From Marinimicrobium sp050113635 (lineage in GTDB: Bacteria > Pseudomonadota > Gammaproteobacteria > Pseudomonadales > Cellvibrionaceae), in NCBI RefSeq assembly GCF_050113635.1, contig NZ_JBNJLT010000003.1, positions 379,690 through 443,689 on the forward strand: DNA of 64,000 nucleotides, in the 5' to 3' direction. Below are positions 1-8,305 of the stretch, piece after piece. How positions within the stretch are numbered: the first letter of the stretch is position 1; every line of letters starts with the position of its first letter. Under the pieces are notes generated by a model. It worked only from the letters and a program-made list of their open reading frames with translations. It made no database searches and was not told the origin of the DNA. A program made the translations under genes and the position numbers.

Positions 1-986
1 ATGATGCGGATTCTGTGACGGGCAGCGGAGAACACACCAATCAGCGTCATGGAGAGATAGTTGAGGTTGTCGTGGGGGCCGTCGTCAATCAGTCGGCAGA
101 CGCTTTCACCGGCCGGAATGCACGAGAGTGATTCCAGATCGAGGGCTCGCCCGGTCACCAACTCCCAGTCGCGGCTGAACAGTTGTGTCAGCTCGGCGAC
201 CAAGGGGCCTTCGGCTTGAAAGTGCATGTCTTCGGTGGGGTGTCGATTACCGGGATCGTTTACCATGTGCCGCGCGTCGATATTAATACCGCCGAAAAAA
301 CCTTCCCGTTGATCCACGACCACGATTTTGCGGTGGTTGCGCAGATTGATGTCCAGAGAAGGCGGAACGAGAGAGGGCGGAGTAAATAGCGCCACCGCCA
401 CACCCGCTCGACGAAGCAAACGCACGGCCGTGCGGAAGGAGTAACAGGTGCCCACACCGTCGGCCAGAACATAAACCGCCACGCCGCGCTCGTGGGCCCG
501 AATCAGGGCGTCGATAACCTGGCGGGCTTCGCCTTTGTGTCCGAACAGATACGTGGCCAGTAATACCCAGTGTTCGGCCCGTTCAATCGCTTCGATCAAG
601 CTCGGGAAAAAGGCCTCGCCATTGATGAGCGGTGCCACCCGGTTACCGGGCAGCAGCGGAGCCCCGGTTGCTCTTCCGCCCACGCGTGCCAGCTCCGGGT
701 TTTCCATGCGTTCGAGAATAATATCCCGATCCTGAGGCAGAGGCGGGCTGCTGCGATCGTAGCCGAAAAACATCACCGGCAGGTGATGGCCTGCAAAGAT
801 TTGCGCCTTGGTGCGCAGGCGATTGATACCAAACAGAAAGTAGAGCAATGGCCCCGCCACTGGAAATAGCAGGATGACACCAATCCAGCCCAGTGCGGCG
901 CGGTGGTCCCGCTTGTTGATCAGCGCGTGAATGGCGGCCACTGGCATGATAACCAGGTGAAAAATGACAATAATCCAATAAAACAT
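1..986 (-). CDS. cls: Cardiolipin synthase / phospholipase D family protein, 3' end outside window
   Basis: The gene starts at an ATG at 986 and stays open to the left edge, so its C-terminus is missing. The protein opens with two hydrophobic segments (about residues 1-21 and 31-53), the membrane anchor typical of bacterial cardiolipin synthases. It then shows one HKD motif with His218, Lys220 and Asp225 (HxKxxxxD), followed by GGIN. The enzyme family condenses two phosphatidylglycerol molecules, or PG with another phospholipid, at the inner membrane. The second HKD motif expected in the full-length protein lies beyond position 1. It is divergent from the glycerophosphodiesterase gene, so two phospholipid-related genes share one control region. 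The family call is firm; which Cls paralogue it is cannot be told. Confidence 0.9.
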   Translation of the reverse strand, partial: MFYWIIVIFHLVIMPVAAIHALINKRDHRAALGWIGVILLFPVAGPLLYFLFGINRLRTKAQIFAGHHLPVMFFGYDRSSPPLPQDRDIILERMENPELARVGGRATGAPLLPGNRVAPLINGEAFFPSLIEAIERAEHWVLLATYLFGHKGEARQVIDALIRAHERGVAVYVLADGVGTCYSFRTAVRLLRRAGVAVALFTPPSLVPPSLDINLRNHRKIVVVDQREGFFGGINIDARHMVNDPGNRHPTEDMHFQAEGPLVAELTQLFSRDWELVTGRALDLESLSCIPAGESVCRLIDDGPHDNLNYLSMTLIGVFSAARHRIRI

Positions 987-1054
987 AGGCAATCCGTTCG
1001 GGGCGGTGGCTGAACCTGCTCTATGCTACCGCATTGTGCTTACAATGAAATGAT

Positions 1055-1084
1055 TTCACACGATGTATGTTCCCGCTATACGAT
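1055..1084 (+). promoter_or_regulatory. Candidate sigma-70 promoter for the glycerophosphodiesterase gene
   Basis: TTCACA at 1055-1060 is followed after 16 bp by TATACG (1077-1082), or after 18 bp by TACGAT (1079-1084). Both are partial matches to -35/-10 consensus. If used, transcription starts near 1090, downstream of the ATGs at 1023 and 1047, which supports a later translation start. Confidence 0.35.
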
Positions 1085-1130
1085 AACGGGCATAACTGCT
1101 GCACTACCTATACTAAAGGAGGTTCTTCCC

Positions 1131-1850
1131 ATCACCACTCCCGAATGGATCAGCCACCGAGGGCTGTGTGACGCCGCGACCGAGAATACTGCCGAGGCCT
1201 TTCGCGCCGCGCTGGAGGCCGGGTTTACGCATCTGGAGACCGATCTGCGCATCACCGCAGACGATCATTTGGTGCTCGCGCACGATGAAGATCTGAGCCG
1301 TATCGCCGGCATACCGCTGAACGTCACCCAGGCTTCCCGCGCTGAGCTTGAGCAAGTGCGTTTGTTGCAGGGCGGGCGGTTGTTGTTCTTCGATGAGTGG
1401 CTGGACGAGTTTGGGGGCTATCAATGGATACTGGATATCAAGCCCGAACAGGGTGAACGCACGCTGGCGCGGCTGCAGGCACACTGGGAGGGCGATGCCC
1501 GCGCATTGTTGTCCGAGCGGGCGAGGTTTCTTTTCTGGGATGCCGGGCAACAGCGGCAATGGCTCGAGCGACGTCCCGAGGCGGTCTGCATGGTGCCGAT
1601 CTCCGCCTGCCGCCGCGCCGGGGTGGCCTGTGTCGCGGGTCTCCCATCTCTGGCGGCCATTGAGCCCGCCGGCACCTATTCACTTCCGCCTCGCCTGGGC
1701 GGGCTTCGGTTGCTCAAACCCGCCGTGGTTGAGCGGTATCAGCGGCGAAAAGGGCGCGTGCTGGCTTTCTTGCCGGAAACCCCGCAGGAGACGGAGTGGT
1801 CGTTGGAGGCTGGTGTGGATGAAATCCTCACCAATCATCGCCCCGGATGA
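1131..1850 (+). CDS. Glycerophosphodiester phosphodiesterase (GDPD/UgpQ-like)
   Basis: The product hydrolyses glycerophosphodiesters to glycerol-3-phosphate and an alcohol. Family motifs are visible near the N-terminus: HRG, then ENT, ETD and AHDED, which carry the catalytic histidines and metal-binding acids of the GDPD TIM barrel. The start is unusual. A strong Shine-Dalgarno AGGAGG (1117-1122) is followed 8 nt later by an in-frame ATC at 1131, which places HRG at residues 9-11, as expected for UgpQ. In-frame ATGs at 1023 and 1047 have no good ribosome site and would add 36 or 28 residues unlike the family. I annotate the AUC start as most likely, giving 239 residues; an ATG start at 1047 or 1023 is the alternative. 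Confidence 0.85.
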   Translation: MTTPEWISHRGLCDAATENTAEAFRAALEAGFTHLETDLRITADDHLVLAHDEDLSRIAGIPLNVTQASRAELEQVRLLQGGRLLFFDEWLDEFGGYQWILDIKPEQGERTLARLQAHWEGDARALLSERARFLFWDAGQQRQWLERRPEAVCMVPISACRRAGVACVAGLPSLAAIEPAGTYSLPPRLGGLRLLKPAVVERYQRRKGRVLAFLPETPQETEWSLEAGVDEILTNHRPG

Positions 1851-1931
1851 AACAGACACTGTGCCGGGTTTCTGTTATGGTCGCAGCCCGGTTATCTCGC
1901 AACGAGTGTTTCCGATGACAAGGAGCAAACG

Positions 1932-2942
1932 ATGAACCAATCACAGAGGAATCTGAAAGACGACCTCTCCCAATTAACGCGCGGGCTTAAGTTACCCCGG
2001 GCGCGGTGGACGCTCTGGGTCCCGGTGGCGCTGGTAGCGCTGTGGGGCGCCTTTAGCAGCTTCTATACCGTCCAGCCGGAAGAGCAGGCGGTGGTCAAGC
2101 GCTTTGGTGAAGTGGTGGCGATCAATGACCCCGGCCTGCATTTTAAGATTCCGTTCGGTGTGGATCAGGTGCAGAACGTGGCCTCGGCGCGGGTGCTTAA
2201 GCAAGAGTTCGGGTTTCGCACGGTGGGGCAGTACGGCAACAATCCCAGCCGCTATTCCGATGCAGACTTCAGCGGTGAATCGCTGATGCTCACGGGTGAC
2301 CTGAACGTGATCAACGTCGAGTGGGTGGTGCAATACCGTATTCAGGACCCGATTAAATACCTCTATCAGCAACGCGAACCCGATACGACCTTGAGAGACA
2401 TTTCCGAGTCCGTTATGCGCCGGGTGGTGGGTAACCGCCTGGGTTCCGATGTGCTGACGGTCGGTCGGGTGGAAATCGCCCAAATGGTCCGAGAAGAAGT
2501 GCAAAGCGTGATGGACAGTTACGAGTCGGGTTTGCACATTATCACGGTGGAACTTCAGGATGTGGTGCCACCGCAGGCGGTTCGCCCCGCGTTCAATGAA
2601 GTGAACGAGGCACGTCAGGAGCGCGAACGGATGATTAACGAAGCGACCAAGCAAGCCAACCAACGCATTCCCCGTGCCGAGGGTGAGGCGCAACGCTTGA
2701 TCGCCGAGGCAGAAGGCTATGCCACTGAGCGGGTCAATCGCGCCCATGGTGAAACGGCGCGTTTCGCGGCCATGCTGGAAGAATACGCCAATGTCCCCGA
2801 GGTGACCCGCTCCAGGTTGTATCTGGAAGCCATGGCGAAATTGTTGCCGAAAGTGGGACAGGTGGTAATGGTGCAGGATGAGCAAGTCGGGCCACTGCCC
2901 CTGATGAATATTCGCGATGCCCGCCAGGAGGCCAAGCAATGA
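1932..2942 (+). CDS. hflK: HflK-like SPFH/prohibitin-domain membrane protein
   Basis: 336 residues, preceded by an AAGGAG ribosome site. There is a short cytoplasmic N-terminus, one membrane segment (about residues 26-46) and a periplasmic SPFH/prohibitin domain starting at the YTVQPEEQAVV motif, then a charged helical region rich in Glu/Arg/Ala. HflK and HflC form a large membrane assembly around the FtsH protease and modulate its action on membrane substrates. The glycine-rich N-terminal stretch of the classical HflK is absent, and the neighbours are not hfq, hflX or purA. I therefore suspect a second, paralogous HflK/HflC pair. It overlaps hflC by 4 bp (ATGA), so the two are translationally coupled. 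Confidence 0.9.
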   Translation: MNQSQRNLKDDLSQLTRGLKLPRARWTLWVPVALVALWGAFSSFYTVQPEEQAVVKRFGEVVAINDPGLHFKIPFGVDQVQNVASARVLKQEFGFRTVGQYGNNPSRYSDADFSGESLMLTGDLNVINVEWVVQYRIQDPIKYLYQQREPDTTLRDISESVMRRVVGNRLGSDVLTVGRVEIAQMVREEVQSVMDSYESGLHIITVELQDVVPPQAVRPAFNEVNEARQERERMINEATKQANQRIPRAEGEAQRLIAEAEGYATERVNRAHGETARFAAMLEEYANVPEVTRSRLYLEAMAKLLPKVGQVVMVQDEQVGPLPLMNIRDARQEAKQ

Positions 2943-3874
2943 AAAAAGGACTGATACTCGTTGTGTTGCTCGCTGTAGTAGCGACCGTTTACTCCGCCGC
3001 CTTTGTGGTGGACGAGGCCGAACAGGCCATTATTGTTCAGTTCGGTGAACCCAGAGGGGAAGTTATCAGCGATCCGGGACTGCACTGGAAAACACCCTTT
3101 ATTCAGGATGTTCGTCGCTTCGACAAACGGTTGCTGATCTGGGACGGCGAAGTCACCCAGATTCCCACGCTGGGTCGTGAATTCATCCAGGTGGACACGA
3201 CAGCGCGCTGGCGTATTACCGACCCGCTGCAATTTTTGCGCAGCGTGCGCGATGAGCGCGGTGGCCGTAACCGCCTGGACGACATTATCGACTCCGTGGT
3301 CCGCGACATTGTCTCGGGCACCGACCTTGAGGAAATTGTCCGTTCGGACGACTGGGATGTAAACGTCGATGATCTGGATGAAGTCGAGCAGGAGCGCGAC
3401 GATGTGGTGCTGACGCAGCAACCCAAGCTGGGGCGCGAGAAACTGGAAGCAGAAATTCTCAAAAGCGCCGCGAAAATGATGCCGAGCCTGGGCATTGAGT
3501 TGCAGGATGTGCGTATCAAACGTCTCAATTACATCGATTCGGTCCGCCGCCAGGTGGAGAACCGCATGATCTCCGAGCGGCAGGCCATCGCCGAACGCTT
3601 CCGCGCGGAAGGGCAGGGTCGAAGCCTGGAGATCATCGGTGAAATGGAGCGTGAGTTGCGCCGCATCAACTCGGAAGCGGCGCGCACCGCTGAAGAAATT
3701 CGCGGTAAAGCGGATGCGGAAGCTATTCGCATTTACGGTGAAACCTTTGGGGCCGACCCGGAGTTCTATTCGTTCCTTCGCACCCTCGAAACCTACGAGG
3801 CCCTCGGGGAAAATGCGACATTGATGATTCGCTCCGATTCAGACTTCTTCCGCTACCTGGAAGATCGCAACTGA
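2939..3874 (+). CDS. hflC: HflC-like SPFH/prohibitin-domain membrane protein
   Basis: 311 residues. The N-terminal signal-anchor (residues 4-23) is followed by an SPFH domain beginning at VVDEAEQAIIVQFG, a long charged coiled-coil region (about 185-270) and a C-terminal segment ending LEDRN. It is the partner of HflK; both sit in the inner membrane with the main domain in the periplasm, where they assemble with FtsH. The start overlaps the hflK stop. An acidic insertion (about 141-158, rich in Asp and Glu) sits in the middle of the domain. The gene ends 13 bp before the converging srkA gene, so this is a two-gene unit. Confidence 0.9.
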   Translation: MKKGLILVVLLAVVATVYSAAFVVDEAEQAIIVQFGEPRGEVISDPGLHWKTPFIQDVRRFDKRLLIWDGEVTQIPTLGREFIQVDTTARWRITDPLQFLRSVRDERGGRNRLDDIIDSVVRDIVSGTDLEEIVRSDDWDVNVDDLDEVEQERDDVVLTQQPKLGREKLEAEILKSAAKMMPSLGIELQDVRIKRLNYIDSVRRQVENRMISERQAIAERFRAEGQGRSLEIIGEMERELRRINSEAARTAEEIRGKADAEAIRIYGETFGADPEFYSFLRTLETYEALGENATLMIRSDSDFFRYLEDRN

Positions 3875-3887
3875 GCGAGATCAGTTC

Positions 3888-4889
3888 CTAAAAGAGCGCC
3901 AGTGGCGGTTCGTCCAGAGCCGCCCGCTGCTCGCGTAACTCCAGAATGTGCTCGCCCCAGTACCTTTCAGTGTTGAACCAGGGAAAACTGCGTGGGAAGG
4001 CCGGATCGTCCCAGCGGCGGGCGAGCCACGCGCTGTAGTTCATAATGCGCAGCGTGCGCAATGCTTCAATCAGATTCAGCTCGGCGAAATTGAAATCGCA
4101 AAACTCCTGATAGCCTTCCACGATTTCCGACAGCTGCGCCGTTTGCTGTTCTCGCTCGCCTGACAATAGCATCCACAAATCCTGCACTGCCGGGCCATTG
4201 CGGGCATCATCAAAGTCGACGAAGTGGGGTTCGTCGCGCCATAAAATGTTGCCCGGATGGCAGTCACCGTGCAGGCGTATGGGAGTGTATTCCACCTGGG
4301 CAAAAATGGTGTGCAGGCGCTCGATTAATTCGGCACCCAGCGTTTCGTAGGAGGCACGTAAGCTGTCGGGAATAAAATCATTCTCCCGCAGGAATTCGTA
4401 GCTCTCTTCGGCGAAGCTTTGCACGTCCAGAGTGGGCCGGTCCTCAAACGTTCGAGTGCGGCCGAGAGCATGAATGCGTCCCAGTACCCGCCCCAGGGTC
4501 AGCAGGTGATCAAAGTCATCCAGGTTTGGCGCGTGCCCCCCTTGGCGGAGGTAGAGAGCGAAGCGAAAGCCCTGATACTCACGCAGCGTGTTGCCTTCGG
4601 CGTTGGGCAGGGGCGGAACCACCGACACCTCCAGGTCGAGCAGTTCCCGGGTAAAGCGGTGTTCTTCCAGAATCTGAGCATCACTCCAGCGGGCGGGGCG
4701 GTAAAATTTGGCGATCAGTGGCGGCCCGTCGTCCATGCCGACCTGATATACCCGGTTTTCGTAACTGTTGAGCGCCAAGATGCGCATATCGCTCAAGTGG
4801 CCCGAGCTTTCCACAGCATCCAGCACCAGGTCTGGAGAGAGCGCCTCGTAAGGGTGAGTGGAAGCGTTGGTGGGGCTGGCGTCGTTCAT
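3888..4889 (-). CDS. srkA: Stress response serine/threonine protein kinase SrkA (RdoA/YihE)
   Basis: 333 residues, with the aminoglycoside-phosphotransferase-like kinase fold. Visible motifs are an N-terminal Lys in LIAKFYRP (ATP contact), the catalytic loop RLHGDCHPGN near residue 208 (HGD with Asp and Asn), and the metal-binding FVDFDDA shortly after. The length matches E. coli SrkA (328 residues), which phosphorylates proteins under envelope or oxidative stress and opposes stress-induced cell death. The gene converges on hflC with only 13 bp between them and is transcribed in the same direction as comF upstream. Confidence 0.92.
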   Translation of the reverse strand: MNDASPTNASTHPYEALSPDLVLDAVESSGHLSDMRILALNSYENRVYQVGMDDGPPLIAKFYRPARWSDAQILEEHRFTRELLDLEVSVVPPLPNAEGNTLREYQGFRFALYLRQGGHAPNLDDFDHLLTLGRVLGRIHALGRTRTFEDRPTLDVQSFAEESYEFLRENDFIPDSLRASYETLGAELIERLHTIFAQVEYTPIRLHGDCHPGNILWRDEPHFVDFDDARNGPAVQDLWMLLSGEREQQTAQLSEIVEGYQEFCDFNFAELNLIEALRTLRIMNYSAWLARRWDDPAFPRSFPWFNTERYWGEHILELREQRAALDEPPLALF

Positions 4890-5007
4890 AAGACTCCCGA
4901 CGGTAAGTGAGCATTAAGTGAGCATAGCGCGCTATTGTAACGCTTGAACCTCGCCGTTACGTGGGGTTTATTCAAGCGACTGAATGTTAACTGGCTCGAC
5001 GGGGCTG

Positions 5008-5775
5008 TTACGGTGATCCGGGGTCGGCCGCCGTTGCCGTCTCGGGGGTTCTCGCCAGCGTCCAAATGTCGACCGAGGCGGCTCCGGCGCGTTTGAGTAA
5101 CCCGGCGAGAATTCGTGCGGTCTGCCCGGTGGTCACCACATCGTCCACCAGCGCCACTCGACGATGAGGCACACACTGGTGGCCACGGGCGGTCAACCTG
5201 AAGGCGGCCTGCAGATTTTTTTGCCGGGCCCGGCGGCTCAGCCCCTGCTGGGCACGGGTTCGGCGCTGACGGCGGCACAGGGGGTGAACCGGAAGATCCA
5301 GGGCTTTTCCCAGATCCGTGGCCAGCAGCTCCGCCTGATTGAAACCGCGCACTAATCGACGGCTCCAGTGCATGGGCACCGGAATCAACCATTCGGGCCA
5401 CACATCGTTCGGCACTGTTTCGCGTTCGACAAGCAGGTGCTGGGCCAGCATATCACCCAGGGCGCGCCCCGCGCTGAGTTGGCGGCGGTACTTGAAGCGG
5501 TGAATCAGGCCGTCAAGCGGGTACTCGTAAGTAAAGGCCGCCCGGCATACATCAAAGTCCGGCGGGTCACGCAAACAGTCGCCGCAATAGTCGGCGTCGC
5601 TGGCCAACGGCAGCGCACACTGTCGGCAACGGTTCGCGTAGCGTGCGAGATAGGGCAGATCCCATTCGCACTCGCTGCACAGCAGAGGCTCCCCAGGGGC
5701 CAGGCACAATAAACATGGTGTGGCGGCGGGCAGAACGGGCGAAGACGGTAAGATCCGATCCAATGTGAGGCGCAT
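5008..5775 (-). CDS. comF: ComF/GntX family phosphoribosyltransferase-like protein
   Basis: 255 residues. The N-terminal part has two CxxC-type zinc pairs (CLLC, CSEC, then CRQC and CGDC), and the C-terminal part is a type I PRTase domain with the PRPP-binding motif VALVDDVVTTGQT near residue 206. ComF proteins are needed for DNA uptake in competent bacteria; in gammaproteobacteria this family (also called GntX or YhgH) commonly lies next to the biotin genes, as here. It is divergent from bioB, and the shared intergenic region holds the BirA operator. The substrate of the PRTase domain is unknown. Confidence 0.9.
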   Translation of the reverse strand: MRLTLDRILPSSPVLPAATPCLLCLAPGEPLLCSECEWDLPYLARYANRCRQCALPLASDADYCGDCLRDPPDFDVCRAAFTYEYPLDGLIHRFKYRRQLSAGRALGDMLAQHLLVERETVPNDVWPEWLIPVPMHWSRRLVRGFNQAELLATDLGKALDLPVHPLCRRQRRTRAQQGLSRRARQKNLQAAFRLTARGHQCVPHRRVALVDDVVTTGQTARILAGLLKRAGAASVDIWTLARTPETATAADPGSP

Positions 5776-5902
5776 GGTGTTCCTTCCCTGGGTAGGCTGG
5801 TCCTGTGTAAGCCGATCTAGAGCCGCAGCTTAGGGGAGCGGATGCCTGGCGTCCAGTGGGGAGCCGCTGCTTGAGCAGGCGGGATGCGCAAGACGGCTCC
5901 GC

Positions 5903-5955
5903 TGTAAACCTTTGGTGCCCGTTTTGGTTGACAGCGCCAATGGCGCCGCTAGTAT
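5903..5955 (+). promoter_or_regulatory. BirA operator overlapping the bioB promoter
   Basis: TGTAAACC (5903-5910), a 15-bp spacer and GGTTGACA (5926-5933) match the known proteobacterial BirA-box consensus of two inverted half-sites. The right half contains TTGACA (5928-5933), which is also a perfect -35 box; 16 bp on is TAGTAT (5950-5955) as the -10. Bound BirA would cover the -35 and repress the bio operon when biotin is plentiful. A perfect inverted repeat GCGCCA-A-TGGCGC (5934-5946) fills the -35/-10 spacer. Confidence 0.88.
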
Positions 5956-6005
5956 AGGAGTCTTTGATCCATACAACGTCACTCGCTGAATTCAGGACCG
6001 ACACC

Positions 6006-7067
6006 ATGAATGCCGCTGCCCAACCGCCGATTCGCCACGACTGGACCCGCGACGAAATCCTCGCCCTGTTTGATCTGCCTTTCAGCGACCTGATGTTCCA
6101 GGCGCAGAGCGTCCACCGCGCCCACTTCGATCCGAACCAAGTGCAAGTCAGCACGCTGTGTTCAATCAAAACCGGTGCCTGCCCTGAGGACTGCAAATAT
6201 TGCCCCCAGAGCGCACGATATGACACTGGGCTAGAGCGCGAGCGGCTGATGGCCGTGGAAAAAGTGCTGGAAGAGGCACGTGCGGCCAAGGCCAGTGGCG
6301 CCACCCGTTTTTGTATGGGTGCGGCCTGGCGCAGCCCAAAAGATCGCGATCTGGGCTATGTGACCGACATGGTGAAAGGCGTGAAATCCCTGGGGCTGGA
6401 AACCTGCATGACCCTCGGCATGCTCGATACCCAGCAGGCGAAAACCCTGGCCGACGCGGGCCTTGATTATTACAACCACAATCTGGACACGTCTCCGGAA
6501 TACTATGGTGAAGTCATTACCACCCGCACCTATCAGGACCGCCTGGAAACCCTGGACAATGTGCGCAAGGCGGGCATGAAAGTCTGCTGCGGCGGCATCG
6601 TGGGTATGGGTGAAGAGAAAACCGACCGCGCCGGTCTGCTGCAACAGCTGGCCACCATGCCGGATCATCCGGAGTCCGTGCCCATCAATATGCTGGTGCG
6701 GGTGGCGGGCACGCCCTTCGCCGAAGAGGAAGACCTCGATCCATTCGATTTCATCCGCACCATTGCCGTGGCCCGGATTCTGATGCCTCAGTCTCACGTG
6801 CGGCTCTCCGCTGGCCGCGAAGAGATGAATGACCAGATGCAAGCAATGGCCTTTCTGGCCGGTGCCAACTCTATTTTCTATGGCGAAAAGCTGCTCACGA
6901 CCGCCAACCCCGAAGCCAACAAGGATATGCAACTGTTCCGTCGGTTGGGTATCAAGCCCGAAGAGCGCGAAGTGCACGCCGAGGAAGTCGAGCAGGATGA
7001 AATTGAACTGGCGGGCGTGCTGGATGAAGCGCGCAATGACCAGTATTTCTACAACGCCGCCAAGTAA
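6006..7067 (+). CDS. bioB: Biotin synthase
   Basis: Radical-SAM enzyme that inserts sulfur into dethiobiotin, the last step of biotin synthesis. The cluster-binding motif CxxxCxxC is seen as Cys59, Cys63 and Cys66 (CPEDCKYC), and the domain continues with the usual YNHNLDTSPEYY substrate-site segment. I chose the ATG at 6006 (353 residues) because AGGA lies 9 bp upstream and the protein then begins as in the family; an in-frame TTG at 5964 would add 14 residues but has only 3 bp between it and the AGGAG. First gene of the bio operon, 5 bp before bioF. Confidence 0.97.
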   Translation: MNAAAQPPIRHDWTRDEILALFDLPFSDLMFQAQSVHRAHFDPNQVQVSTLCSIKTGACPEDCKYCPQSARYDTGLERERLMAVEKVLEEARAAKASGATRFCMGAAWRSPKDRDLGYVTDMVKGVKSLGLETCMTLGMLDTQQAKTLADAGLDYYNHNLDTSPEYYGEVITTRTYQDRLETLDNVRKAGMKVCCGGIVGMGEEKTDRAGLLQQLATMPDHPESVPINMLVRVAGTPFAEEEDLDPFDFIRTIAVARILMPQSHVRLSAGREEMNDQMQAMAFLAGANSIFYGEKLLTTANPEANKDMQLFRRLGIKPEEREVHAEEVEQDEIELAGVLDEARNDQYFYNAAK

Positions 7068-7072
7068 CTCCT

Positions 7073-8305
7073 ATGCCCCACGCTGCGCTTGATGCGGCCC
7101 TGCGGCCGGCGCTCAACGAGCGCCGCGCCCGCGCTCTTTATCGCCGCCGCCGAACTCTTGCCTCGCCCCAACAGCCTGAACTGGTGGTGGATGGGCAGCC
7201 TCGTGTCGGATTTTGCAGCAACGATTATCTTGGACTGGCCAATCACCCAGCGGTCGTCACCGCTTTTCGCAACGCCGCCGGGCGCTATGGGGTAGGCAGC
7301 GGGGCCTCGCATCTGGTTTGCGGTCATTCCGCAGAACACCATGCGCTGGAAGAGGAACTGGCGGATTTCCTCGGGCGTGAACGGGCGCTGCTGTTTTCCA
7401 CTGGTTATATGGCCAATCTCGGCGCGGTGACTGCACTGGTGGGTAAAGGCGATGCCATCTTTGAAGACCGCCTTAATCACGCCTCATTATTGGATGCGGG
7501 CCTGCTGAGTGGCGCGCGGTTCCAACGTTTTTTGCACAACGACCCGCACCACCTGAAGCGCCGCCTCGAAAAAACGACGGCTCATCGTCAGCTCGTGGCG
7601 GTGGATGGCGTCTTTAGTATGGATGGCGATATAGCGCCACTATCGGAGCTGTCCCGCGTCGCGCACGAGCACAGCGCCTGGTTGATGGTTGATGATGCCC
7701 ATGGGTTCGGCTGTCTGGGCGAAACCGGCGCCGGGACACTGGAGCACCTGGGGGTTACCGAAGCAGAGGTTCCCATTTACATGGGAACGCTGGGCAAAGC
7801 GCTCGGCACTGCCGGGGCTTTCGTGGCCGGCAGCGACGCTCTGATTGAGACCTTGATCCAGTTCTCCCGGAGCTACATCTATACCACCGCACTGTCGCCC
7901 GCTGTGGCAGCTGCGACCCGTGCCAGCCTGAAGCTCGTTCGGGAAGAGGGGTGGCGGCGGACGGTGTTGCAAGAACGTATTGCGCAATTTCGCCAGGGAG
8001 CCCGGCAACTTGGGTTGAACCTAATGGCGTCCGACACCGCGATTCAGCCGATATGGGTGGGAGAGGATGAGCGAGCCCTGGCTCTGGCAAACGCGCTGGA
8101 AACACGGGGAATATGGGTGGCGGCCATTCGCCCTCCCACCGTTCCGCCGGGCAGTGCCCGCCTCAGAATTACTTTGAGCGCCGCTCATTCCGAGTCCCAA
8201 GTCACCCAGTTGCTGGCGGCGCTGGCCGACAGCAAAGCGGAAGTGGATAGGCTCGATGGCAACCGATCAGGTGCAGACTTTGGCACGGATGAAGTCACGC
8301 CATGA
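7073..8305 (+). CDS. bioF: 8-amino-7-oxononanoate synthase
   Basis: PLP enzyme that condenses pimeloyl-ACP with alanine to give 8-amino-7-oxononanoate (KAPA). 410 residues. Visible landmarks are FCSNDYLGLA (48-57), GSGASHLVCG (75-84), DDAHGFG (207-213) with the PLP-pyridine Asp, and Lys242 in the TLGKALG motif, which binds PLP. Its stop overlaps the start of bioHC by 4 bp. The last 25 or so residues, after the conserved core, are hydrophilic and probably variable. bioA, which acts on the product, is not in this window. Confidence 0.96.
   Translation: MPHAALDAALRPALNERRARALYRRRRTLASPQQPELVVDGQPRVGFCSNDYLGLANHPAVVTAFRNAAGRYGVGSGASHLVCGHSAEHHALEEELADFLGRERALLFSTGYMANLGAVTALVGKGDAIFEDRLNHASLLDAGLLSGARFQRFLHNDPHHLKRRLEKTTAHRQLVAVDGVFSMDGDIAPLSELSRVAHEHSAWLMVDDAHGFGCLGETGAGTLEHLGVTEAEVPIYMGTLGKALGTAGAFVAGSDALIETLIQFSRSYIYTTALSPAVAAATRASLKLVREEGWRRTVLQERIAQFRQGARQLGLNLMASDTAIQPIWVGEDERALALANALETRGIWVAAIRPPTVPPGSARLRITLSAAHSESQVTQLLAALADSKAEVDRLDGNRSGADFGTDEVTP

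Noticed and set aside
1992..2939. 315-codon frame antisense to hflK
   Set aside because: Shadow of the conserved HflK coding sequence.
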